Assembly: GCA_963788085.1 (NCBI GenBank)
Contig: CAWBFS010000023.1
Coordinates: 52,068-116,067 of the forward strand
Direction of reading: 5' to 3'
DNA length: 64,000 bases
Source of the DNA: AP-15 sp963788085
GTDB taxonomy: Bacteria > Pseudomonadota > Alphaproteobacteria > ATCC43930 > CGMCC-115725
Within the stretch, counting starts at the first letter, position 1; every line of letters begins with the position of its first letter. This document shows, one piece after another, positions 39,336-47,809 of the stretch. The translations under genes and the position numbers were made by a program. The notes under the pieces were generated by a model. It made no database searches. It saw nothing but the letters and a program-made list of their open reading frames with translations, and was not told the origin of the DNA.

Positions 39336-40541
39336 ATGCCGACTTTTGTGTACAATGCGCTGACCAGCGTCGGAAACAGTGTCGATGGAGAGCTGGTTGC
39401 CGAGCACGAGCGCGCGGCACTGCGGGAACTGAAACGACGCGGTTTGATACCCCTATCACTGGCGATCGCCGCCGAGGTGCGGCGCCGGCGCGTAATCCTG
39501 AAGAAGCGGGCAAATCTCGAAGACCATATCCGGCTCTTAAATGAGGTCGCGATCCTTATCGAGGCCGGTGTAAACCTCAACGAAGCGGTAGACATTGCTG
39601 CACGTTCGGCAAGTTTTCAGATCTTCGGCGAGGGGCTCATCACCCTCGGCCGCGATCTCCGCCGCGGCGTGAGCCTGCCAGAAGCGGTACGCGCCAACAT
39701 CAATACCTTCCCTCCCTATGTTTATCAGCTGATCGAAGCCGGGAACATGACCGGCTCCCTCACCAGCGGGCTTAAAGACGCCGGCCTGCAGATGCAATTT
39801 GACGACCGGATCCGCAAAGATGTTCGCAATGCGCTGATTTATCCGATGTTCCTTGTACTTATGGGCATTACCTCCACTCTATTCATCTTCATTTTTGTGG
39901 TCCCGCGCTTTGCAGGCATGCTGAAAGGGCGATGGGAATTGTTGCCGGCATTCCCGCACGCGATTTTTGCGACGGGATTGTTTCTGCACAACAACCTTTA
40001 TTCTGTGACGGGACTGGCGGCTCTGCTGGCGGCTGGCTTGTACTTGCTGTGGCGGAGGGCGTCCTTTCGCCTGCAGCTCCAAGAGCTCGGTATCCGGCTA
40101 CCGCTCTTGGGAAAATTCTTCTTGGAGGCTGAGGCAGGGCGCTGGACCTCGATGTTGGCCACACTCCTGCAGAACCGGATCCCGCTTGTTCAAAGCCTGG
40201 CCCTGGCTCGCAACTCGCTTCACGTCGAGAGCCTCAAGGGGCGTCTCATCCAAGTGGAGCGGGCAGTGCGGGGCGGCGATGCGCTGGCCAAGGCATTGGA
40301 GGATTACGGTATTTTCGATGAAATCCTGATCAACCTCGTTCGGGTCGGGGAGAGGTCCGGACGTCTCGCGGAAATGCTGCGATCTGCCGCGGCTCTCGCC
40401 GAGCAGAAGGGGCGCGACCGGATCAAAAGGGTGATGGCGCTGCTCGAACCCGCCGCAATTCTGGTTATCGGTGTCGTGATCGGCGCGATCGTGATCTCGT
40501 TGTTCACCGCCATTGCGAGCATCAACAATGTCCGTCTTTGA
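39336..40541 (+). CDS. gspF: Type II secretion platform protein GspF
   Basis: 401 residues, intact, with two GspF domains. The first contains LNEVAILIEAGVNLNEAVD and PPYVYQLIEAGNMTGSL; the second has WTSMLATLLQNRIPLVQSL and LINLVRVGERSGRLAEML. Three membrane helices are visible, including LVLMGITSTLFIFIFVV and the C-terminal ILVIGVVIGAIVISL. The start is ATG 39336, TTG 39330 being the upstream alternative. It anchors the inner-membrane platform with GspE. Confidence 0.93.
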   Translation: MPTFVYNALTSVGNSVDGELVAEHERAALRELKRRGLIPLSLAIAAEVRRRRVILKKRANLEDHIRLLNEVAILIEAGVNLNEAVDIAARSASFQIFGEGLITLGRDLRRGVSLPEAVRANINTFPPYVYQLIEAGNMTGSLTSGLKDAGLQMQFDDRIRKDVRNALIYPMFLVLMGITSTLFIFIFVVPRFAGMLKGRWELLPAFPHAIFATGLFLHNNLYSVTGLAALLAAGLYLLWRRASFRLQLQELGIRLPLLGKFFLEAEAGRWTSMLATLLQNRIPLVQSLALARNSLHVESLKGRLIQVERAVRGGDALAKALEDYGIFDEILINLVRVGERSGRLAEMLRSAAALAEQKGRDRIKRVMALLEPAAILVIGVVIGAIVISLFTAIASINNVRL

Positions 40542-40992
40542 GGCTTGCCGCCTCCATGAGCCTCGGAGTCGCGGGTGGCGGAGCGAAGCCGGCTTTACCC
40601 TCCTCGAGCTATTGGTCGTTCTGGCCATAATCGGACTGCTTGGTGCGCTGGTCGGACCGCGACTTTTTGAGAGGCTCGAAGGTTCCAAGGTAACTACGGC
40701 GCAAACGCAAGTTCGAATGCTGAAAACCTCGCTCGACACGATGCGGCTGGATATCGGCCGTTATCCGACGGCTGAAGAGGGGCTGGACCTGCTAGTCCGG
40801 GCGCCTACGGAGCCTTCCCTTCGAGCGCGTTGGCATGGACCATATCTGGAGGGAGAAGTGCCGCTCGATCCCTGGGGAAACCCGTATCAGTACAGTCCCA
40901 CCGGTCGTGAGCTGAACGCGATCACGTTGTACAGCTACGGCCCGACAGGAAAGCCTGGCGGTGAAGCGGTCGGCTATCTCCCAACGGGCTGA
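40528..40992 (+). CDS. gspG: Type II secretion major pseudopilin GspG
   Basis: 154 residues. The prepilin cleavage motif G/FTLLELLVVLAIIGLL carries the conserved Glu5, and the leader is a longer than usual 27 residues. The body has the GspG hallmarks DIGRYPTAEEGLDLLV and GPYLEGEVPLDPWGNPYQY. The start ATG 40528 lies within the end of gspF. No prepilin peptidase gene (gspO) is present in the window, so processing must rely on one elsewhere. Confidence 0.94.
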   Translation: MSVFEACRLHEPRSRGWRSEAGFTLLELLVVLAIIGLLGALVGPRLFERLEGSKVTTAQTQVRMLKTSLDTMRLDIGRYPTAEEGLDLLVRAPTEPSLRARWHGPYLEGEVPLDPWGNPYQYSPTGRELNAITLYSYGPTGKPGGEAVGYLPTG

Positions 40993-41377
40993 CAAGGGAT
41001 TCACGCTCATCGAACTGGTGATCGCGCTGGCGATCATCGGATTAGGGTTGAGCTTTGTTCTGCCGAGAATGATGGCATGGGTGGATCGTCTGGCATTTTC
41101 GGCTCGACAGCAACAGTTCGAGGACGCGCTCGCAGAACTGGGAAGCAGAGCGCGTCGCAGCGGCCGTTCGGTAGTGCTGCGATCGACCGATTTCGCTGCT
41201 CACTCCAATGAACCGGCCCCGATCGAGCTTCCTTCTAACTGGTCGTTGACTGTCGAGCCGCCGATTGCCTTCCGATACGACGGCATCTGCACCGGCGGCA
41301 AGGTGCGTCTGAGCTTTCCTGCGGGCGAGAAAAGTTACCGGCTCCAGTCTCCGTATTGCCGGCCGGAAGCGATGTGA
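40961..41377 (+). CDS. gspH: Type II secretion minor pseudopilin GspH
   Basis: 138 residues. The N-terminal prepilin signal is DKGFTLIELVIALAIIGLGL with Glu5 present. The following body is short and beta-rich (SFPAGEKSYRLQSPYC), as in GspH. The start is GTG 40961, inside the 3' end of gspG. The stop overlaps the GTG of gspI (GTGA). Confidence 0.85.
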   Translation: MKRSAISQRADKGFTLIELVIALAIIGLGLSFVLPRMMAWVDRLAFSARQQQFEDALAELGSRARRSGRSVVLRSTDFAAHSNEPAPIELPSNWSLTVEPPIAFRYDGICTGGKVRLSFPAGEKSYRLQSPYCRPEAM

Positions 41378-41829
41378 CCGCGAACCCACGCCGTATTTCT
41401 AGTCGTCCCTCCAATAGCGGTCAGGAAGGTTTCGCGCTACTCGAGGGTCTCGTCGCGATTGCGCTGTTGGCCGGAACAATGGTCGCGATATACGCGCTTG
41501 TCGGAAACATTCTCGATTCCGCCTCTCGCGTTGGACGTTCTAATGCGTCGGTCCAGATCACGATGAACGCTATCGAGACGATGACGGCGGTCAATCCGAT
41601 GGTGCAAGGATCGGGAAAAATCGACCTCGGCCCTTACGCGGTTACTTGGACGAGCGCGGCGATCACGCCGATTTTCGACCGTGCCGGCAGCCTCTACCAA
41701 ATAGGCTTGTACAATGTGGAAGTCAGGGTCGAAGACCAGCCTGGTTCGGCGCTGGCGAATTTCACGCTTCGCCAGATCGGCTATCGGCGGGTCCGTAACC
41801 TGGGCCCGACACTCGGTGATCAAAGGTAG
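41374..41829 (+). CDS. gspI: Type II secretion minor pseudopilin GspI
   Basis: 151 residues. The prepilin motif is EGFALLEGLVAIALLAGTM, with Glu at position 5 of the mature protein. The helix is followed by the compact GspI fold (YQIGLYNVEVRVEDQP). The start is GTG 41374, translationally coupled to gspH. It is the last plus-strand gene of the operon; gspJ, usually next, faces it from the other strand. Confidence 0.85.
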   Translation: MTANPRRISSRPSNSGQEGFALLEGLVAIALLAGTMVAIYALVGNILDSASRVGRSNASVQITMNAIETMTAVNPMVQGSGKIDLGPYAVTWTSAAITPIFDRAGSLYQIGLYNVEVRVEDQPGSALANFTLRQIGYRRVRNLGPTLGDQR

Positions 41830-42049
41830 TCGATTAGGCGACCCAACCCGGTGACAATAGCTAATGCTCAGTTGTATATGGATGATTTAGTGTGATGCTC
41901 TTCCCGGCGAAGCCCGGGGCTGATCTGGCATGGGCACCGGCCTTCGCTGGTGCGGCAGGATTTTGATGTGAGCGTTGGTCCGGCCTTGCCAAGCGAATCG
42001 ACCGAATGGATCTCAAAACTAGAGCAGATTTCGACCAAATCGGGACACT

Positions 42050-42139
42050 GTCATTGCGAGCAGCGCCGTGCGCGACGAAGCAATCTCGACCGATCGAGCG
42101 CTCAGCGGCCCGAGATTGCTTCGCTCCGCTCGCAATGAC
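42050..42139. repeat. Intergenic palindromic repeat with GTCATTGCGAG ends
   Basis: Perfect outer arms GTCATTGCGAG (42050-42060) and CTCGCAATGAC (42129-42139) and inner arms GAAGCAATCTCG and CGAGATTGCTTC make a long cruciform. It fills the gap between the convergent gspI and gspJ and may terminate both. The rest of the gap (41830-42049) holds a second G/C-rich short palindrome near 41930-41955 and no convincing gene. Confidence 0.75.
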
Positions 42140-42208
42140 GATTGGAGTAAGTGGTTTAACCTGATCGGGAAGCTGCTCCAACCAACTCGCGGTTCGAGGC
42201 GACGGCCG

Positions 42209-42839
42209 CTAATTTTGCGATAACGCGCCACCGAAAAAGCTTGGCGGCGGGGGCCGCGGTACGGGTGCCGCCCGCGGCGCAGCGACAATTGTCGGAAAAA
42301 GCCCGCTAGGGAGACCGCCCAATCGGACGAGCTTAGGAAGTTGCATGGCTGTCGTCGACGTGCCCAGGTCGGTCGGCGGCCAAACACGACGCCATTCCTG
42401 GTCCTGACCGTAATAGCTGAAAACTGCGTCTTTACCACTCCAACGCTCAATATCAACAGTGTCGGAAGGCTTCTCGCTATATTCAAGAACCGTAAGATTC
42501 GAGGCGGGATCGTAATTCAAGGCCCAGGTGAATGCAGTCGGTGTGCCAGCCGGCCCCAGCAATGGCGAACCCGTCAAACCCGAAAACGCGTTCGCAGAAG
42601 CGGTGAAGCGGTTTTTGCCGGTCTCGTAGTCGGCGATGAGGGCCTGAACTGTTTGTCGGAACCAGCTCGCAACAAGCGCAGTTTCCTCGGATTGGTCTAG
42701 GTAAGGCCTGAGACGGGCGCGGGAATCGAGCACTTGCCCGAGGCTGCCGAACACGATAGCCGCCACCATGCTCAAGAGAACTAGCGTAACCAGGACTTCG
42801 ACGAGCGTGAAGCCCGTCTGTTCAGGATCGCGCATCATC
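42209..42839 (-). CDS. gspJ: Type II secretion minor pseudopilin GspJ, inverted
   Basis: About 209 residues on the minus strand. After MMRDPEQT comes the prepilin signal GFTLVEVLVTLVLLSMVAAI with Glu5. The body shows SWFRQTVQALIADYE and SYYGQDQEWRRVW, in keeping with GspJ. The start is ATG 42839 or 42836. The C-terminus ends in a proline-rich tail. It points toward gspI and shares a 110-bp divergent promoter region with the third amidotransferase. In most operons gspJ lies between I and K on the same strand. Confidence 0.85.
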
Positions 42840-42948
42840 GCCGGGTTGAAGCACCATCGTGTATTCTGATCAAGATGTGCGACACGGGGGGAAGCTGAAA
42901 AATCCGCGTGGACGCGCGCTCTCGCCCAGGCGTCGATAGGACGATCGA

Positions 42949-44932
42949 ATGTGCGGCGTTGGCGGTTTTCTTGTAGTCCGGACGGCGGCGACTCGCAATG
43001 AGCTGGAGGCGCGGCTATGGGGGATGATCGCGACTCTGCGGCATCGCGGGCCGGATGACGAAGGGGTCTGGACTGATGGCCGGGCCGGTCTCGCGCATGC
43101 CCGGCTCTCCGATCATCGATTTGTCGCCGGCCGGGCATCAACCGATGGCCAGCGCCGACGGCGCCGCGTGGATCACTTACAATGGCGAGATCTACAATTT
43201 CGCCGAGATCCGGCAGGAGCTCGAAGCGTTGGGCTACCCGTTTCGCAGCCGCAGCGACACTGAAGTCATCGTCAATGGTTGGCAGGCCTGGGGACCCAAA
43301 GTTTTCTCGCGGCTGCGCGGCATGTTCGCCCTCGCCATCTGGGACCGGCGATCGCAGCGCCTGATCCTGGCGCGCGATCGGCTCGGGAAAAAGCCGTTAT
43401 ATTACGCTTCCACCGCAACGGCCTTCCTGTTCGGCTCCGAAATAAAGGCGGTGCTCGCCTGGCCGGGCTTGTCTCGGGCGGCAGATCTGTCAGCAATCGA
43501 TAGATATTTGACCTTTGGGTATGTGGCAGCGCCGCAGACCGCTTTCGACGGTGTCCGCAAATTGCCGGCAGCTCACTACCTCGTCGTCGAGGCGCTGCCG
43601 GACGGCAGTCTCGCCGAGCCCGAGCTCGTGCGCTATTGGCGTTTGCCGGGGCCGCGTGGGGCGCGGCGCCATCGAAGCGCGGCGGAGCTGCGCCGCGAGC
43701 TCGTCGCGCAGCTCGAAGAGGCAGTGCGGCTGCGGCTGATATCCGATGTGCCGCTCGGTGCTTTTCTGTCAGGCGGCGTCGACTTTTCCGCGGTTGTTGC
43801 GACAATGGCGCGCGTCGGGGGCGGGAGGGTGAAGACTTTTTCAATCGGGTTCTCGGCCAAGGAATATGACGAGACCCGCTATGCCCGGATGGTCGCGGAG
43901 CGTTATGCGACCGACCATGAGGAGCTCGTCGTCGAACCCGATGCGCTCGCGGTGCTGCCGCAGCTGATCTGGCATTACGGCGAGCCTTTTGCAGACGCTT
44001 CGGCCATTCCGACCTACTACGTCTCCGAGATGGCGCGCCGCAAAGTAACTGTGGCGCTCAACGGCGATGGCGGTGACGAGTGTTTCCTCGGCTACAACCG
44101 ATACAAGGCCATGCACCACCTTTCCCGCCTCGACCGCCTGCCGCGGTGGAGCGAGATCGGCCTGGGGCGGTCGCTAGCGCTGGCACCGCCCGCATTGCAC
44201 CGCCGGTATAAAATTGCTCGAATACGCGCGTTGCTCCAAGCGCCCGACCAGCGGCCGGGCCGGCGCTATGGCTTTACGATCGTCTATTTTACCGATGAGG
44301 ACAAAGCTGCCGGTTATGGCGATGCGATGCAGGAGCACCTCGCAGGCGCCGCGCTCGATCTCCTCGAGCCTTACTTCGCCGAGGCGGACAGCCTCGTCTC
44401 CGGGGCCAACTGGGCCGACATCCACACCTATCTGCCCGACGATCTGATGGTGAAGGTCGATGTCGCCAGCATGGCCCATGGGCTCGAATCTCGCTCACCG
44501 CTGCTCGACCACGTGTTTATGGAGTGGGCGGCGGAATTACCCGAGCAACTCAAGTTGGCGCACGGCGAGACCAAGGCGCTGTTCAAATCCGCGATGGAAC
44601 CCTATCTGCCGAATGGACTGCTGTACCGGCCGAAAATGGGGTTCGGGTGTCCCGTCGATCACTGGTTCCGCAACGAACTCAAGGAATTCGCCTACGAAAC
44701 GTTGCTTTCGCAGAGCGCGCGAGAACGAGGCCTTTTCCACCCTGCCTATGTCCGCCAGCTGCTCGATGAGCACTGTGCGTTCACGCGAGATCATCATACG
44801 CGACTTTGGGCGCTCCTGATGCTGGAGCTGTGGTTTCAAATGTGGATCGACGCGCCGGTCGAGCCAGGTGGCTTTCATCCGCCCGGGCGGGCGAAAATTG
44901 GCGTTTCGATGGGATCTCTCGCCCAACTCTGA
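42949..44932 (+). CDS. Asparagine-synthetase-like glutamine amidotransferase 3, one frame break
   Basis: About 660 residues. It starts MCGVGGFLVV, with LRHRGPDDEGVW, RLSIIDLSPAGHQPM (after dropping one C at 43109-43110) and YNGEIYNFAEIR. The synthetase part has LNGDGGDECFLGYNRY and GLESRSPLLDHVFMEW. The pyrophosphatase loop reads SGGVDFSAVV, where SGGVDSSAVV is expected; the Phe codon is TTT. It is separated from the polysaccharide locus by the secretion genes but resembles the other two enzymes, so a uronamide or other amidation role is likely. The start is ATG 42949. Confidence 0.87.
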
Positions 44933-45059
44933 GCAAGTGGAAGGCTTTGTTACCCGACCATTTGGCTTGTCCGCCGCAGCGTCGGGAACCAGCGCGCGAA
45001 CCGCCCTGTTATCGACGCAGAGGCCGCGCATCTCCGACCGGCCCTCAATGGAGGACGAC

Positions 45060-45236
45060 ATGCTCTACTGGGCCCTGGTATTCTTCATCATCGCGATTAT
45101 TGCCGCCTTCTTCGGATTTGGCGGCGTAGCGACGACCGCCGCCAGCATCGCGCAAATACTCTTCTTTGTGTTCCTGGTGATCTTCCTGATCGCCCTGGTC
45201 ATGGGGGTGGCCGGCCGGCGGCGGCCGCCTATCTGA
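45060..45236 (+). CDS. DUF1328 small membrane protein
   Basis: 58 residues with two membrane helices: MLYWALVFFIIAIIAAFFGF and IAQILFFVFLVIFLIALVMG, then a basic tail. This is the DUF1328/UPF0391 family, whose function is unknown. ATG 45060 follows GGAGGA at good spacing, which decides against the upstream ATG at 45048. It ends before a terminator shared with the XRE gene. The gap 44933-45059 shows no other gene. Confidence 0.88.
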   Translation: MLYWALVFFIIAIIAAFFGFGGVATTAASIAQILFFVFLVIFLIALVMGVAGRRRPPI

Positions 45237-45248
45237 CGTCAAGGAGGC

Positions 45249-45279
45249 TGGCGAAGGTCCCGCGTCGGGGCCTTCACCA
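45249..45279. terminator. Bidirectional stem-loop between convergent genes
   Basis: A 13-position stem starts TGGCGAAGGTCCC (45249-45261) and pairs with GGGGCCTTCACCA (45267-45279), with one mismatch and one wobble around a 5-nt loop. It lies between the DUF1328 stop and the XRE stop, which face each other. No long T-run follows on either side. Confidence 0.65.
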
Positions 45280-45287
45280 GTGCCTAT

Positions 45288-45746
45288 CTAATCGTCGGTG
45301 GCGAGAACCCGAGCGAGCTGGCTCAGGGCTTCCTGGTGACGTTCATTGGGGATCTGAGCAAAGTTACGGGCCAGCTCCAGACACATCCTCTCGCGCGGGC
45401 TGATCGCGCGCTCGTTTTCCTGGTCCAGTCCATCGAAAAAGTAGTTGACCGGCACACTCAAAACCTGAGCGACCTCGAACAATCGGCCGGCCGAAACGCG
45501 ATTGATACCGCGTTCGTATTTGTGCGCCTGCTGATAGGTGACCCCGATAAGATCAGCGAGCTGTTGCTGCGTCAGGCCTAGCATGATGCGGCGCTCTCGA
45601 ATGCGCGCTCCGACACACCGGTCGACGTCTTGGGTCCGGCTCGAAGCTCGGCGCGGAGGGGAGGCGGTTGCCGGTGGGTTGCCTTCGGTGCCTCGCTTAT
45701 CACCCAATCCGTGACGACGTTTTTCGATCTGCTCCTGCTCTCTCAT
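45288..45746 (-). CDS. XRE-family helix-turn-helix regulator
   Basis: About 152 residues from the chosen ATG 45746; starts further upstream are possible. The Cro/C1-type helix-turn-helix is IRERRIMLGLTQQQLADLIG, then TYQQAHKYERGINRVSAGRL. After it comes VLSVPVNYFFDGL and a short acidic C-terminus. This arrangement is common in alphaproteobacterial standalone regulators. The N-terminal about 45 residues are low-complexity and may be untranslated. The target is unknown. Confidence 0.8.
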   Translation of the reverse strand: MREQEQIEKRRHGLGDKRGTEGNPPATASPPRRASSRTQDVDRCVGARIRERRIMLGLTQQQLADLIGVTYQQAHKYERGINRVSAGRLFEVAQVLSVPVNYFFDGLDQENERAISPRERMCLELARNFAQIPNERHQEALSQLARVLATDD

Positions 45747-46007
45747 TTCTTCAACCCAGCCTAGCCGCATGCCGATGGGGACCGCGACCCGGTTCGACAA
45801 AATCGGTTCCCGATAAATCGGGCAGTCCTGCTCAACCGGGCGATGTCGATGCAGTGAACGGTTCCGATGTGTCAAAACTTAGGCAGGCTGTAGGGGCGAG
45901 CGTAGGGCAACGCTGTTCACGTCTGCGTGCCGCGCATGCCCTTCGCGTTGACAGCCCCCCCTGCCGATGATACCGACGGACGCTCATCTGCTGTGAATCG
46001 CGAATCG

Positions 46008-46826
46008 ATGCCTCGCATCTCAATCGGCGACTGCTCACTCTATTACGAGCGGCACGGCATGGGCTTTCCGATCCTGTTCGTTTCCGGACTAGGCGGGTTT
46101 GCATCCTTTTGGCAGGACCAGATAGCGGCTTTCGCCAAGCGTTTCGAGGTCGTGACGTTTGATCATCGCGGCATCGGGCAGAGCGATCAGGCTCGGTTCG
46201 GGTACACCGTCGAGCGGATGGCGGCTGACGTCGTCAGCCTGATGGACGCGCTGCGGATCAAGCGTGCCCATGTCGTCGGACATTCGACGGGCGGAGCGAT
46301 TGCCCAGGTTCTGGCAATTGACTATCCCGGTCGGCTGGCGAGCGTCGTGCTGTCCGCCACCTGGACCAAGGCCGACGCCTACTTCCGCCGGCTCTTTACG
46401 TTCCGTAAAGAGGTCTTGCTGAGGCTCGGGCCGACCGCCTATCTGCAATCGGCCACGCTTTACTGGTACCCGAGCTGGTGGATTGCGCGGAACAACGAAC
46501 GCCTTCGCCAATTGGAGGCTCAGAACCTGGCGAACTTCGCGCCGGTCGAGATCGTTGCGAGCCGGATTGACGCGATGTTGGCATTCGACCGATCGAACGA
46601 GCTATCGCGCATCAAGACCCCGACCCTGGTGGTCGGTGCCGAGGACGATATCGTCACGCCGGCCTACTTTTCCGAAGAATTGGCCCGGCTGATTCCGGCG
46701 GCGGAGGTCAAACTCTTTCCACGAGGCGGGCATTTTCTTGTGCATGTCCGCGCGCGCGAATTCGGCAACGCCGTGCTGCCCTTTCTGGCCTCCCACACTC
46801 CGGCTTTGACCGACGCTCATTCCTGA
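46008..46826 (+). CDS. Alpha/beta hydrolase
   Basis: 272 residues, intact. A cytoplasmic alpha/beta hydrolase with the oxyanion region VSGLGG, FDHRGIGQSD, the nucleophile elbow GHSTGGAI, an acid at VVGAEDDIVTP and the histidine in PRGGHFLVH. The order and spacing match esterase/haloperoxidase-like members such as 3-oxoadipate enol-lactonase or RutD relatives; the substrate cannot be assigned. The start is ATG 46008. It may share a role with the aromatic-ring genes further on, but it is not in the same operon. Confidence 0.82.
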   Translation: MPRISIGDCSLYYERHGMGFPILFVSGLGGFASFWQDQIAAFAKRFEVVTFDHRGIGQSDQARFGYTVERMAADVVSLMDALRIKRAHVVGHSTGGAIAQVLAIDYPGRLASVVLSATWTKADAYFRRLFTFRKEVLLRLGPTAYLQSATLYWYPSWWIARNNERLRQLEAQNLANFAPVEIVASRIDAMLAFDRSNELSRIKTPTLVVGAEDDIVTPAYFSEELARLIPAAEVKLFPRGGHFLVHVRAREFGNAVLPFLASHTPALTDAHS

Positions 46827-47000
46827 TGTGCGAGCCTCGCGGTTAGGAATTTTTCAAGATCTCGAAGATTACCTTGGGCCCGAGCGCGCCTTCGCGGGCG
46901 TTGACGCGGTGGATCGGGCTGTGCGGGCCGGCACCGGTCGGGTGCGCGATTTCCGTTACCGGACGCTCATAGAGCGCAAGAAAGCCGAGGCGCCGGACAG

Positions 47001-47801
47001 GTGGACGAACACCGGGATATCACGCATGAAGGCCGGCAACGGCGCAATTCGGCGATAGTCGGCACGGTAAAAGCCGCGCTGCGCCAGAACCGCCTGCTGT
47101 TTGTCTATCAGCCTGTGGTGTCCGCCGCGACGGGGATGGTCGATTATTTCGAGTGCCTGCTGCGGATACGTGACGAGGCGGGGAACATCCTTCCCGGCGC
47201 CGAGTTCATCACGGCCGTCGAGCACTTCGGTCTCATTGGCCTGATCGATCGCTTCGTCCTTGAAAGAGCGGTACAGGAGCTCGGGACCCACCCCGAGGTG
47301 AGGCTAGGTTTCAATGTGTCGGGGCTGACCGCTTGCGACCGGCGGTGGCTGCGTACCTTGAGTTCGCGCTTGCGCAACCGGCCTGATCTCGCCGGACGCA
47401 TGATCGTCGAAATCACCGAGACCGCGGCGCTCGACGACATCGATGAGACCGCCCGGTTCGTCGATACGCTGCGTGACGCGGGGTGCCGTGTCGCGCTTGA
47501 CGATTTCGGCGCCGGACACACTTCGCTCCGACACCTGCAAAGCTTGGCTGTGGACACGGTCAAGATCGACGGCTCTTTTATTCGCAACCTCGCGGATAGC
47601 CCTGAAAATCGGGTCTTTCTGCGTCACCTGCTCGGTCTGACGAAGGGTTTCGGCCTGAGCACGATTGCCGAATGCGTTGAAAACGCCGCGGATGCGGCTC
47701 TGTTGCGCGCCGAGGGGATCGGCTATCTGCAAGGCTATCACATCGGGGCGCCGACCACAGAGCGCCCGTGGCTCGGGACCCCAGCGCCGGAAACCGGCTG
47801 A
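47001..47801 (+). CDS. EAL-domain cyclic-di-GMP phosphodiesterase
   Basis: 266 residues. The EAL domain is complete: FECLLRIRD (EAL position), FNVSGLTACD, VEITETAALDD, RVALDDFGAGHTSL, VDTVKIDGSFIR and IAECVENAADA, with the metal-binding acidic residues and the lysine present. EAL reads ECL and EGVE reads ECVE, keeping the glutamates. No GGDEF or sensor domain precedes it, although an unassigned frame runs 46828-47058 in another phase. The start is taken as GTG 47001. It probably lowers c-di-GMP, a signal often tied to polysaccharide output. Confidence 0.85.
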   Translation: MDEHRDITHEGRQRRNSAIVGTVKAALRQNRLLFVYQPVVSAATGMVDYFECLLRIRDEAGNILPGAEFITAVEHFGLIGLIDRFVLERAVQELGTHPEVRLGFNVSGLTACDRRWLRTLSSRLRNRPDLAGRMIVEITETAALDDIDETARFVDTLRDAGCRVALDDFGAGHTSLRHLQSLAVDTVKIDGSFIRNLADSPENRVFLRHLLGLTKGFGLSTIAECVENAADAALLRAEGIGYLQGYHIGAPTTERPWLGTPAPETG

Positions 47802-47809
47802 AAGACCCC

